Assembly: GCA_964432885.1 (NCBI GenBank) | Contig: CAYSPG010000001.1 | Coordinates: 62,001-126,000, forward strand | Origin: CAYSPG01 sp964432885 | Lineage (GTDB): Bacteria; Bacteroidota; Bacteroidia; AKYH767-A; OLB10 | Length of the DNA stretch: 64,000 nt | Reading direction: 5' to 3' | In this document: positions 44,387-51,754 of the stretch, piece after piece | How the letters are laid out: each line of letters begins with the position of its first letter | Position numbering within the stretch: the stretch's first letter is position 1 | Program-made: the position numbers and the translations under genes | The notes under the pieces: generated by a model | Told to the model about the DNA's origin: nothing | The model's input: only the letters and a program-made list of their open reading frames with translations | Database searches by the model: none

Positions 44387-44408
44387 TTGGTTTGGTTTTA
44401 GGTTGTTG

Positions 44409-44438
44409 GGCGTGCTCTGAAAAGGGCATGCCTTTTTT
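44409..44438 (+). terminator. Intrinsic terminator, overlapping the next -33 element
   Basis: GGCGTGC/GCATGCC stem (one G-T pair) followed by six T at 44433-44438. The end of the T run is also the -33 TTTG of the following promoter. Confidence 0.75.
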
Positions 44439-44466
44439 GTTTCTATATTGAAACATGATATATTTG
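44436..44466 (+). promoter_or_regulatory. Strong Bacteroidota promoter
   Basis: -33 TTTG (44436-44439), 19-bp spacer and -7 TATATTTG (44459-44466). The ATG of the next gene is at 44471, so the message is probably leaderless. Confidence 0.7.
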
Positions 44467-44470
44467 TGCG

Positions 44471-44809
44471 ATGAGAGAAAAGCAGTTGTTTGAAGAGCTT
44501 GGACTGGTATGCAGCCGCCTGGCTAAATCAACGGACCCTGACAGGCGCAGGGCGCTGCTAAAGAAGTACCATGAACTGGTGGCGAAGCAGTATAATCTGG
44601 CTCACCCGGACGTAATGAGTAAGCAAGAGGCATTTATAGAGGCGACCTTTGCAGAGGATGCACCGGCAAGGCTTGGTTTGTCGGCAGTAACATTACGGGT
44701 GCAAAGGAGCCGTGTTAAAAGTGGTGCTTTGATGAGCAATGTGATGGAAGATGTGCTTACCAGGATGGGGTATAAGTGCGTGCAGGAGGAGTTATGGGGA
44801 AAAAAATGA
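44471..44809 (+). CDS. Phage protein of unknown function
   Basis: 112 aa, basic, helical (REKQLFEELGLVCSRLAKST, DRRRALLKKYHELVAKQYN). Own promoter and leaderless start set it apart from the head genes; probably an independently expressed accessory gene. No domain recognised. Overlaps the next small ORF in ATGA. Confidence 0.55.
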   Translation: MREKQLFEELGLVCSRLAKSTDPDRRRALLKKYHELVAKQYNLAHPDVMSKQEAFIEATFAEDAPARLGLSAVTLRVQRSRVKSGALMSNVMEDVLTRMGYKCVQEELWGKK

Positions 44810-44934
44810 CGGATACCCGGATGCAGCTAGTTTCACTGTTGTGGGATTTGCTGAAATGGTTTGCTAAAGCAATAATCAATTTATTTAAAAATAAAAAAGC
44901 CCAGGATTTCTCCTATGCTTTTTTTCTGAAGTGA
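44806..44934 (+). CDS. 42-aa microprotein candidate
   Basis: Reads MTDTRMQLVSLLWDLLKWFA then a basic tail; amphipathic. Coupled to the gene before by ATGA but its last third runs through a terminator hairpin, which lowers confidence. Confidence 0.35.
   Translation: MTDTRMQLVSLLWDLLKWFAKAIINLFKNKKAQDFSYAFFLK
44893..44924. terminator. Bidirectional terminator
   Basis: AAAAAAGC ... AGGA-TTTC-TCCT ... GCTTTTTT: a split stem with A run on one side and T run on the other, placed between the plus-strand gene at 44471 and the minus-strand gene ending at 44937. Confidence 0.7.
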
Positions 44935-44936
44935 TG

Positions 44937-45161
44937 TTACTCTTCAGGTTCTTCGGCAACTGATTCCTGCTTATTGAGGCAGTAAACTGTGTGTGTGTTG
45001 CCGTATTTGTCGGCTTCGCGCAGCTCGTTTACGTAAAAGCTGAGAAAGTCACCGGTTTTGCCTTGGTGAATGAAATCTCCTGCTTTGCTCAGGTTAATGT
45101 TGATTCTTACGCCATACTTGTTGGCTTTTCCTTTTCCGATGTACTGTTTTTCTTGTGACAT
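44937..45161 (-). CDS. Accessory phage protein of unknown function
   Basis: 74 aa, lysine-rich, beta-strand pattern (KANKYGVRININLSKAGDFI, GDFLSFYVNELREADKYGN). No domain recognised. Preceded on its strand by element copy 1 (45183-45382). Confidence 0.55.
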   Translation of the reverse strand: MSQEKQYIGKGKANKYGVRININLSKAGDFIHQGKTGDFLSFYVNELREADKYGNTHTVYCLNKQESVAEEPEE

Positions 45162-45182
45162 TTTTTTAAGTATTTAATTGTT

Positions 45183-45382
45183 AAAATTTATGCTAAGGAC
45201 CAAGCACCGGTGCGGAGAGAAAACAAATGGAAGCTGGAATAAAAAGTATTACACTGAAGCATTACAGTGAAACGATTTATGCCGGGAAAACATTTAGTGA
45301 ACCGGAAACGGACGGTATGCTCAGGCTGCGCCTGGCTCTATGCCGGTCTTCGGAGCAACGGTGCACCTTTGCATAAAATTTT
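45183..45382 (-). repeat. Intergenic element copy 1, inverted ends and inner hairpin
   Basis: Ends AAAATTTATGC (45183-45193) and GCATAAAATTTT (45371-45382) are inverted. Inside, in order, GGAAGCTG, GGAATAAAAA, a hairpin CACTG-AAGCATTA-CAGTG (45252-45269), TTTATGCCG and GCGCCT recur in copy 2 (46922-47072). Lies upstream of a minus-strand gene, so it may be a promoter-leader or a small non-autonomous mobile element. Confidence 0.55.
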
Positions 45383-45430
45383 GCGGATTAATACGTAAAT
45401 GGCACGAGGGAAACGGAGGAAAAGAAAATG

Positions 45431-45438
45431 TATATTTG
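45431..45438 (+). promoter_or_regulatory. -7 box (TATATTTG)
   Basis: TATATTTG matches TAnnTTTG, 32 bp before the start of the plus-strand gene at 45470. Confidence 0.55.
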
Positions 45439-45469
45439 TTGCATGAAAAACCGTAGGCTGTAAGTATGC

Positions 45470-45826
45470 ATGATGAAGACCACAGGTAAAACTAATCTTA
45501 CTAAACAAAAATTTATTGTTGATGTTGCAAATCGAATGGTTGAATGCGTTGAAAACAAAAAAGGCGGCAATTTCATTTATCACCTTAGGAAATTTGCCTA
45601 TTTTGATAAGAAGTTATTGTTACATGATTTTGTAGCGTACGCAAAAGAGAAGCAATACATACAATTGTTGGAAGATTTTGTAAATGCTTATAACATTGAC
45701 AACAATTTGATGATGGGAGTACTTTTTGATATGAATTTCTTTGAAAATGATTTTAAGGTTAACAGGACAGCGCATCAGGGTTTCATGAAAATAACGCGGA
45801 AGCATCTCATTAAGCCCAGGCATTAA
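45470..45826 (+). CDS. Accessory phage protein of unknown function
   Basis: 118 aa, all-helical looking (FVDVANRMVECVENKKGG-type start, NAYNIDNNLMMGVLFDMNFF). Own -7 box upstream. Isolated plus-strand pair inside a minus-strand cluster, so probably a moron. Confidence 0.6.
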   Translation: MMKTTGKTNLTKQKFIVDVANRMVECVENKKGGNFIYHLRKFAYFDKKLLLHDFVAYAKEKQYIQLLEDFVNAYNIDNNLMMGVLFDMNFFENDFKVNRTAHQGFMKITRKHLIKPRH

Positions 45827-45841
45827 GAAAAAATTGAGGAA

Positions 45842-46318
45842 ATGATAAAAGCAAACGAATTACGAATTGGAAATTGGAAAAGCGCTATATCAAATAGTAA
45901 TGTTTATTCACAAGTTACTATTGATGACTTTTACGAAGAGTATACCACAGGGCAGGCCTTTTTTCATATGCAGCCCATTCCATTAACGAAAGAATGGCTT
46001 TTGAAATTTGGATTTGAATTTGAATCATCAAAAAGAAACGGGCGACATTTCAATAAGATAATTGAACTTTTTCCTCAGAATCCTGACCATTATGGAAGGA
46101 GTAAACGTATAATACCCCTTCTTTATTTAGAAGGAAGAGCAGAAAAAAACGGGGACCAAGATGATAGATGGCATCCAGAAGACCAATTTTGTTTTATGTG
46201 GGGCGAATTCCGCGAAATGGCTCCTGGTCGTGATATAAATATTGTATACGTCCACCAACTCCAAAACCTTTACTTCTCTTTAACAGGTGAGGATTTAATG
46301 ATAAAAGAAAAAGTTTAA
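45842..46318 (+). CDS. Accessory phage protein of unknown function
   Basis: 158 aa starting MIKANELRIGNWKSAISNSN. The ANELRIGNW opening and the PIPLTKEWLLKFGF box occur in many small Bacteroidota phage proteins I recall, without known function. Follows the previous gene by 15 bp. Confidence 0.65.
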   Translation: MIKANELRIGNWKSAISNSNVYSQVTIDDFYEEYTTGQAFFHMQPIPLTKEWLLKFGFEFESSKRNGRHFNKIIELFPQNPDHYGRSKRIIPLLYLEGRAEKNGDQDDRWHPEDQFCFMWGEFREMAPGRDINIVYVHQLQNLYFSLTGEDLMIKEKV

Positions 46319-46337
46319 GATTTGATTCAGAAGTTGA

Positions 46338-46727
46338 TTAACTGGAATTTATTTTTCTGCAGAGCATACGCTGTAATTCTTTATAGTGCTTTACCTGGTC
46401 CGCAATGTTGCTAAGTAGTACATCAATTTGTTTGATGGCTTGTAGCTCTTTGGTGTTGTTACGCTGGCTGCGGATGGCAATGTTTAGTACATCTTTTACA
46501 TCACCAATACGGATAAATGGCACAACACTGCCTCCAATATGTGGCTCAAAGTAGCGGCCAACCCACAGGCTGTACACTTTTTCAAAAAGCATTTCATCAT
46601 CAGTGTACACAACAAAGCAATTGCGGATGGGATTTTTAAGCGGCCTTCCGGCATGCAACCCTTTAGCCTGGATATAAAAGCTGCCGGGTTGCTCGTTGCC
46701 GGTGTAACATTTAAGTTTAACGTGCAT
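46338..46727 (-). CDS. DUF6943-like protein
   Basis: 129 aa from Met 46727 (MHVKLKCYTGNEQPGSFYIQ): AKGLHAGRPLKNPIRNCFVV, VYSLWVGRYFEPHIGGSVVPFI, RIGDVKDVLN. This matches the DUF6943 pattern seen in Bacteroidota phages and mobile elements. Function unknown. Overlaps the upstream gene by 11 bp. Confidence 0.65.
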   Translation of the reverse strand: MHVKLKCYTGNEQPGSFYIQAKGLHAGRPLKNPIRNCFVVYTDDEMLFEKVYSLWVGRYFEPHIGGSVVPFIRIGDVKDVLNIAIRSQRNNTKELQAIKQIDVLLSNIADQVKHYKELQRMLCRKINSS

Positions 46728-46908
46728 AGCTGAAGTAATTATCAAAGTATTCGTTAAACTGTGTGGTGTACTCGCGAGGGTGTTCGCTTGCGAGTTGGTG
46801 CGCGTAGCCATCGTAGTACAGGCTGTCCAGGAAATGAATAAAATCTTTGGTTGCGCTCTCGATTTTGTTAAGCGCCTGTTCTTTTTTTTCTCTTTTTGAG
46901 TTCTGCAT
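46717..46908 (-). CDS. Small accessory protein of unknown function
   Basis: 63 aa, helical and charged (EKKEQALNKIESATKDFIHF, then aromatic-rich FNEYFDNYFSYAR). Lies directly downstream of element copy 2. Confidence 0.55.
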   Translation of the reverse strand: MQNSKREKKEQALNKIESATKDFIHFLDSLYYDGYAHQLASEHPREYTTQFNEYFDNYFSYAR

Positions 46909-46921
46909 GATTGTGAGTTTT

Positions 46922-47072
46922 AAAATTTTATGCAGAAGGCCATCGGGAAAAGGAAGCTGCAGCTGTCAAGTGACATGGAATAAAAAATGCACACAGAAAA
47001 ATTACTGTGAGATGGTTTATGCCGTGAAAGCACTTTACTGCAAAGCGCCTCCCGACTTTTGTATAAAATATT
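46922..47072 (-). repeat. Intergenic element copy 2
   Basis: Ends AAAATTTTATGC (46922-46933) and GTATAAAATATT (47061-47072), inverted but diverged. The inner hairpin CACAG-AAAAATTA-CTGTG (46992-47009) corresponds to CACTG/CAGTG of copy 1: the changed base pair stays paired. GGAAGCTG, GGAATAAAAA, TTTATGCCG and GCGCCT are shared in the same order. Confidence 0.55.
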
Positions 47073-47416
47073 TAAAACTCTAGGCAGGACTGCTCACCAG
47101 GAGAAAAACTGCGCTTAACTTCAAGAGGCGCTCTTTTAACCAATGGTTCAGGCTCTGGCAGCTGGTCGCAAATGGCAACCCGGTTACCGGCTCTAACTAA
47201 CAAGGGTAAATATTTGTCTAAAGCTGTGTAAGGAAAGCCTGCCAGGTAAACACGCCCGGAATCGCATTGGCGCTTGGTTAAAACGATGTTTAGTAATTTG
47301 CTGATGGTCTCAGCGTCCTGGTTAAAACTTTCGTAAAAATCGCCTACTCGAAATAATAGGATGGCATCAGGATATTTGCATTTAATGGAAGTGTATTGTT
47401 TCATTAGTGGAGTCAT
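47072..47416 (-). CDS. Stand-alone MutS mismatch-recognition domain (domain I)
   Basis: 114 aa that align by eye with the first 110 residues of MutS: TPLMKQYTSIKCKYPDAILL, FRVGDFYESF (keeping the Phe and Glu of the FxE mismatch-reading wedge), LNIVLTKRQ, LAGFPYTALDKYLPLLVRAG and VAICDQL. There is no connector, lever, clamp or ATPase domain, and the gene ends normally. It could bind mismatches or lesions in phage DNA or interfere with host mismatch repair. Not a truncated host mutS: no other part of mutS is present. Confidence 0.85.
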   Translation of the reverse strand: MTPLMKQYTSIKCKYPDAILLFRVGDFYESFNQDAETISKLLNIVLTKRQCDSGRVYLAGFPYTALDKYLPLLVRAGNRVAICDQLPEPEPLVKRAPLEVKRSFSPGEQSCLEF

Positions 47417-47452
47417 GAGAATATAGATTTTAGGGTGAGCATTTTTTTTGAT

Positions 47453-47480
47453 GTCACTTTTTGCAAACGCAAAAAGTGAC
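47453..47480. other. Perfect 12-bp hairpin in the leader of the MutS-like gene
   Basis: GTCACTTTTTGC and its complement with loop AAAC. No T run follows on either strand, so not a standard terminator; could be an operator or an RNA control element between the SymE-like gene and the MutS-like gene. Confidence 0.55.
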
Positions 47481-47516
47481 CGCCCGAAAAGGCAGTAACC
47501 GTTTATAAACGCTTAC

Positions 47517-47711
47517 TCATGGCGTGGGGTGTAGCCTTTCAATTTTTATACCTGTTTCGCTTATGGAAAGAGAAACGGTTTCGCCAATGGCGAACCCTGC
47601 GGCAGCAAACCAATTACCTTGTAAAATTAATTTTGGTGCGCTCTTTGTTTTCCTGTTGTAAATTCTACCTGTTGTTTTGGTAGCATAACCAATTTTTAAT
47701 TTGCGTGTCAT
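47517..47711 (-). CDS. SymE-like small protein
   Basis: 64 aa: KLKIGYATKTTGRIYN-type start, then APKLILQGNWFAAAGFAIGE, which matches the P.I.L.G.WL..AGF..G core of SymE/AbrB-fold proteins. SymE of E. coli is an SOS-induced RNA-targeting toxin, but many phage copies have unknown roles. Family call by pattern only. Confidence 0.65.
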   Translation of the reverse strand: MTRKLKIGYATKTTGRIYNRKTKSAPKLILQGNWFAAAGFAIGETVSLSISETGIKIERLHPTP

Positions 47712-47748
47712 GTCTATCGGTTTTGTTTGTCGTGTCTGTTAATGGAAA

Positions 47749-47781
47749 TAAAAAAGCCCTGCACCCTTCCAGATGCAGGGC
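47749..47781 (-). terminator. Intrinsic terminator on the minus strand
   Basis: GCCCTGCA/TGCAGGGC 8-bp stem (47756-47781) with A run at 47749-47755, which is a T run on the minus strand. Closes the gene at 47789-48178. Confidence 0.8.
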
Positions 47782-47788
47782 AACCAAA

Positions 47789-48178
47789 TTAAGCTACAAT
47801 GGCAAGTAGCTCACTTTCATTTGAAGCAATTGCGGTTTGCAACTCGCCTTTCAGGAGTTCCAATACCTTTTTAAGTGCTTCGGGGCGTTTAATCTCCACC
47901 TCAGCGCCACCATTAGCCTCTAAAATGATACGGTCGTTTTCACCGTCCATATCAAGTTCAAACTCGTTAACCTCTGCGCGTTTGCTAATCAGCTTTTCGC
48001 GCTTGCTGTTTAACAGGTTCAATTGATTTAAAGCCTTCAAACGCTCTTGCAAGGCTTCATTAATTACAACAGGAGTTGCAACTTTTACAACTTCCATTTT
48101 CGATTCACCGTTTTTCTCGGTTACTACTGCGGTCGGCTGCACTTTGGCAGCGGATGCGCTTTTGTTTGTGTTACTCAT
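47789..48178 (-). CDS. Phage protein of unknown function with coiled coil
   Basis: 129 aa: a disordered Ser/Thr/Lys-rich start, then a helical part (ALQERLKALNQLNLLNSKRE) and an acidic end (LELLKGELQTAIASNESELL). No domain recognised. Own regulatory region upstream (palindrome at 48214-48230) and own terminator. Confidence 0.6.
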   Translation of the reverse strand: MSNTNKSASAAKVQPTAVVTEKNGESKMEVVKVATPVVINEALQERLKALNQLNLLNSKREKLISKRAEVNEFELDMDGENDRIILEANGGAEVEIKRPEALKKVLELLKGELQTAIASNESELLAIVA

Positions 48179-48633
48179 ATATTTATTTAATTGATTATGA
48201 GGTTAAAAGTAAAATATATGTTTCATATATGCAACATTTTAAATAAATATTTTAGTTAATAAGGTGAAATTATTTATATCATAATCAATATGTTGCAGTG
48301 CAAAAATCAACACCCAACACATTGAGGCTAAATAGTTTATGAAGCATGTTTTATTGTAAAAAACTGTGGCTGTTGCAATTAGCTATCCTGCAACCCCCAT
48401 TTTTTGCAATAACCACGAAGATAATCCCGTGTCGCGCTGTCCCTTTTTTGCAATTTCAACGGTGAAAAAAGGGATATATGAAAAGGCCGCAGTCCCTATA
48501 TAGCATGTGCGTTGATGGGACGTCCCTATAAATCTATCGGCAGTTTGTCTGCCGATAAGAAAAAAATGCATTAGTGATTGGAGGAAAAATCCTCGAAGAG
48601 ATTGAATCGGAAAGCACGGCAGAATGCAATGCC
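48179..48633. promoter_or_regulatory. Structured non-coding region between terL and the accessory cluster
   Basis: No credible gene in 455 bp. It holds a palindrome ATATATG-TTT-CATATAT (48214-48230), a distant inverted pair GCAACAT/ATGTTGC (48231-48237, 48290-48296), a perfect 9-bp hairpin CCCTTTTTT/AAAAAAGGG (48441-48473), a direct repeat GTCCCTATA (48492 and 48522), a palindrome GGGACGTCCC (48517-48526) and a perfect 9-bp hairpin TATCGGCAG/CTGCCGATA (48535-48557). Likely contains the promoter and operator of the 47789-48178 gene and possibly the terL terminator. Confidence 0.5.
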
Positions 48634-50271
48634 CTATTTTGAGCTAAATCGAGTTGCCATAAAACCTTCGTATGACTTAAAAGAATTTTTGTATTCGCCC
48701 CATGCCATTATATCCGCAGCATCACTAAAGTCAGTTGCTTGTTCACGCGGAATAATCTTGCTGCGTTCGCTGCTTTTATCCTTTTGGAAGCCCTTACTTC
48801 CTTGTTTAATACCAGCTAATTGCATCGATAGAATACCGTATTTACAGTTAACTCTATGGAATAGTTGTCGAGGGTACTTATCGGTTCTGTGTTGCAGTAA
48901 TGCATCCCATAAATCAAATCTTGGTTCAGGATCTGGAGTATGTCCAACATAGTCTTCAGTATAAGACCACTTGTGTTTTATAAAAGCTGCTTTTGTTCTT
49001 TCCTGGTAGCGATTATCAATACCAATAGCAGTATGGTCATACCTGTGTAAGACTCTTTTCGTTTTATGATGTTTATAATACTCGCAAAACTCAGCGACCC
49101 ACTCCTCTACGCTTTTCGGGTATTTCACATAGCTGGCTCTAAGCCATAGAAAATCATTGAGGTGATTTTGACATGCCCATCCTGCAATGATATGTCCACC
49201 ATAGTCGATAGCAATTTTAATAGGCTTATCTGGTTGCAGGTCTTCATCACGTCTGCTGTCAACGTTCTTAATCTTTTCGGGATCATAATCAAGCGAGTCA
49301 ATGAATGAATAGTTATACTTTGTATAGAAATGTTTCTCCTCTAACTTATAAAATGATTGTTCAAGTTTTTGGATAAACCAATTCAGTACCTCGATCCTAA
49401 AGGCGAGATCGCTCATCTCGGACCGCCTCAATTGCTTGATATAGCTGATGCTGACATTGTCTAAATTGTCAAACACATTTGATAGTGTAAAAAGATGAGA
49501 GACCTTCTTGCCATTTTCCTCGTCAAAATATTTTTTATAAAATCGGATGTGTTTCCGGTGTTCAGCAATCTGATTAATTAATTCTAATCGCTCATCATCG
49601 TTATCCGAATCAACTAATGCCAGGTACAAGGAACACAACTTATTCCACAACTCCCACAACGGATAGCCATCATCTTCGTAATACTTGCCGTGATCAAGTA
49701 ACCACATACTATCTGCACCGGTTGGCATCGATGATTTCAGATAAACACTATGATGCAACGAAACGTTTTTAAAGATTTTATCATTGCCCCGGTTGCTTGT
49801 CATAATCTCATTTTCAAAGCGGCCTTTGTTTTGATTAAGCATTTCGTCACCAATAATACTGTCAACATTACGGCCCCGGTTACTTCCGTCCCTGTCTTGA
49901 CTTGCAATGTGATAACCGGCTCCTGTTTTAAAGGTTATAAATTTCGACCAGTCTGCCGGAGCTTCATAAGGTAAATCCTTCCACGTTGCCGGAGGTTTTG
50001 TCCCAATAACGTAATGTATGTTTCTTACCCAACCTAAACGGTTTAATGACGCAAACACTGGCATAAGTGTAATTGTCAGTGCCTGTGAAAATGTTGCCGA
50101 ACTGTAGACATTAGTGCTGCGCGGCATCAACTCCGCAATCGCTTTCATGCGCTTCGCAATATCTGTAGATTTGCCACCGCCACGACCGCCAATTTCAGTG
50201 TGTACATTGGCCGATAGCAAAGCATTAATAACCTGTGGCCTGTTCAATGATAATGGCAGCACATCACTCAT
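48634..50271 (-). CDS. terL: Terminase large subunit
   Basis: 545 aa. ATPase Walker A GGRGGGKSTDIAKRM at about residues 28-42, Walker B region SIIGDEMLNQ; the C-terminal RNase H-like nuclease has IAIDYGG, an acidic-containing RYDHTAIGIDNR, and DFSDAADIMAW near the end, a typical terminase metal-binding set. It cuts and pumps phage DNA into heads. Lies on the minus strand, unlike the head and portal genes. Overlaps the TerS-like gene by 8 bp. Confidence 0.9.
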   Translation of the reverse strand: MSDVLPLSLNRPQVINALLSANVHTEIGGRGGGKSTDIAKRMKAIAELMPRSTNVYSSATFSQALTITLMPVFASLNRLGWVRNIHYVIGTKPPATWKDLPYEAPADWSKFITFKTGAGYHIASQDRDGSNRGRNVDSIIGDEMLNQNKGRFENEIMTSNRGNDKIFKNVSLHHSVYLKSSMPTGADSMWLLDHGKYYEDDGYPLWELWNKLCSLYLALVDSDNDDERLELINQIAEHRKHIRFYKKYFDEENGKKVSHLFTLSNVFDNLDNVSISYIKQLRRSEMSDLAFRIEVLNWFIQKLEQSFYKLEEKHFYTKYNYSFIDSLDYDPEKIKNVDSRRDEDLQPDKPIKIAIDYGGHIIAGWACQNHLNDFLWLRASYVKYPKSVEEWVAEFCEYYKHHKTKRVLHRYDHTAIGIDNRYQERTKAAFIKHKWSYTEDYVGHTPDPEPRFDLWDALLQHRTDKYPRQLFHRVNCKYGILSMQLAGIKQGSKGFQKDKSSERSKIIPREQATDFSDAADIMAWGEYKNSFKSYEGFMATRFSSK

Positions 50272-50881
50272 CGGCCTTAGGTTTATTTTTCAAAAATCCA
50301 AGCAGTTGTTGACTTTGCTGGTCGTCAAAGTGGCTATTAACTTTCTCAATAATCACATCTAGTTCAGCATCCGGAATTTTCTCAGCATCTTTTAAATTAA
50401 TCTGGGTATTCTGATTAACATCACCTTTCATTATAAGATAGTAATTATGATTGCCATATTGTTTAGGGTCAAGCGCTTCATCATCGGTATTATGCAGCCC
50501 CGCAGTCAAATACATTTGTTTATGCATCCTAACAACCGATGCCCAGTCTTCTGCCTCAATTATTAACTTTAAATGGCGCTTGTGCAATTCCATCAGCCAC
50601 TTCCTGTCATACTTTTTATTAAAAATTGCACAGCTCCCAAAAACATACTTAGCATCGTTTATGTCGTTGTAAAAGGTACGATCGCTCAATGCAGGATAAC
50701 GCTTCTTCATTGCGTAAACAATCTCTCTGTCCGTAAAGTCCCTGTTCATCAGGTTATCGGCCATGTTTATACGCTCCATTTGAATCTGCTCCTTAGCTGT
50801 TAATGGAACCTCACCGTCAGGTGACGATACATAAGCAACTAACTTATCCCGGGTGCTCGTATATTTATTCAGCAACTTCAT
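50264..50881 (-). CDS. Terminase small subunit-like protein
   Basis: 205 aa with an N-terminal HTH-like segment (FTDREIVYAMKKRYPALSDRTF) followed by a long helical region and a disordered acidic end (KNKPKADE). Its place directly before terL and its HTH support a TerS role. Overlaps both neighbours by a few bases. Confidence 0.7.
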   Translation of the reverse strand: MKLLNKYTSTRDKLVAYVSSPDGEVPLTAKEQIQMERINMADNLMNRDFTDREIVYAMKKRYPALSDRTFYNDINDAKYVFGSCAIFNKKYDRKWLMELHKRHLKLIIEAEDWASVVRMHKQMYLTAGLHNTDDEALDPKQYGNHNYYLIMKGDVNQNTQINLKDAEKIPDAELDVIIEKVNSHFDDQQSQQLLGFLKNKPKADE

Positions 50882-51162
50882 ATTTTTTTATTAGCAACCG
50901 AAACTCTTTTAATAATACGCAGAGTTTCAGTTTGCGCTGGTCCGCTATTTCGTTGTGCCAAATCAATTACTACCCTGTTGTTGGCTGCTTTAGTTGTTAA
51001 AAACCCCTTTTGATATGCCTTAAACAACACACTTGTCTCATCGCCATACTCAGCTATAAACAACTCAATATCCTTCTCCAGAATAATCGCAATCTCGCGC
51101 ACCGACATTAAATCAGCAGCAAACAACTCAACCTCCTGTAACTCTTCAGTGCTTAACTTCAT
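50878..51162 (-). CDS. Small HTH-like protein in the packaging operon
   Basis: 94 aa, helical; AADLMSVREIAIILEKDIEL resembles an HTH that reads early steps of packaging in other phages, then NNRVVIDLAQRNSGPAQTET. Could be a second packaging DNA-recognition protein; not identified. Confidence 0.55.
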   Translation of the reverse strand: MKLSTEELQEVELFAADLMSVREIAIILEKDIELFIAEYGDETSVLFKAYQKGFLTTKAANNRVVIDLAQRNSGPAQTETLRIIKRVSVANKKI

Positions 51163-51754
51163 CTGTCAAAAGTTCTTTCATTATCCAGTCCCGGTGAAAC
51201 TCCCCTATCTTCCTGCTCGGGCTTATTACACCTGCCTCATAGCGGCTATTTTGTGTATCATTCGCACTCGAATTAATACTTATACACCACGCATCATTAA
51301 CAATAACCTTTACCTTGGCGTGTATATGCGTTAACTTAATCCGGCTCACAATATTTTCCACAAGTTGAAACGCTTTCGGGGCATGAGATTTCGTTTTAAA
51401 GTCAAACAAAGCATTTAGCTCCGTTATATAACCCTCTTGCACCAATTGTAGAATGGTGCGCATGGGTTTTTCCGAAATCGCCCACGTTGTTGTATAATAT
51501 TTGGCGGGTCCTGTAAACCTAAAAAGCATCTCAACCAACTCATGCAGGTTAAAATGACCTTTGCATGCAAAATGAACACTACGCCCAGCCTTCAATTCGT
51601 CAAGGGCATTTTTTACCACTTCATGCCCTCGTCCTCCAAAAACAATATCTGAAGTATCTGCGCCAACAATGCCCCCGCTCACATCCGGTTGCTTATCCAG
51701 GCTTATATCATTCGCCTTAAACAACACTAACCAACCTCCTTTGTATTTCCTCAT
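51146..51754 (-). CDS. Phospholipase D-like protein
   Basis: 202 aa. THIHAKVKVIVNDAWCISIN followed by SSAND matches an HKD-type box (HxK with following N), and TTTWAISEKPMRTILQLV fits the PLD fold. Only one HKD box is present, so it would act as a dimer, as in bacterial Nuc endonuclease. In a terminase operon a DNA nuclease or processing role is more likely than lipid hydrolysis. Overlaps both neighbours. Confidence 0.6.
   Translation of the reverse strand: MRKYKGGWLVLFKANDISLDKQPDVSGGIVGADTSDIVFGGRGHEVVKNALDELKAGRSVHFACKGHFNLHELVEMLFRFTGPAKYYTTTWAISEKPMRTILQLVQEGYITELNALFDFKTKSHAPKAFQLVENIVSRIKLTHIHAKVKVIVNDAWCISINSSANDTQNSRYEAGVISPSRKIGEFHRDWIMKELLTDEVKH

Noticed and set aside
47072..47416. 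Remnant of a full mutS gene
   Set aside because: The reading frame ends cleanly after domain I and no other MutS segment is found next to it.
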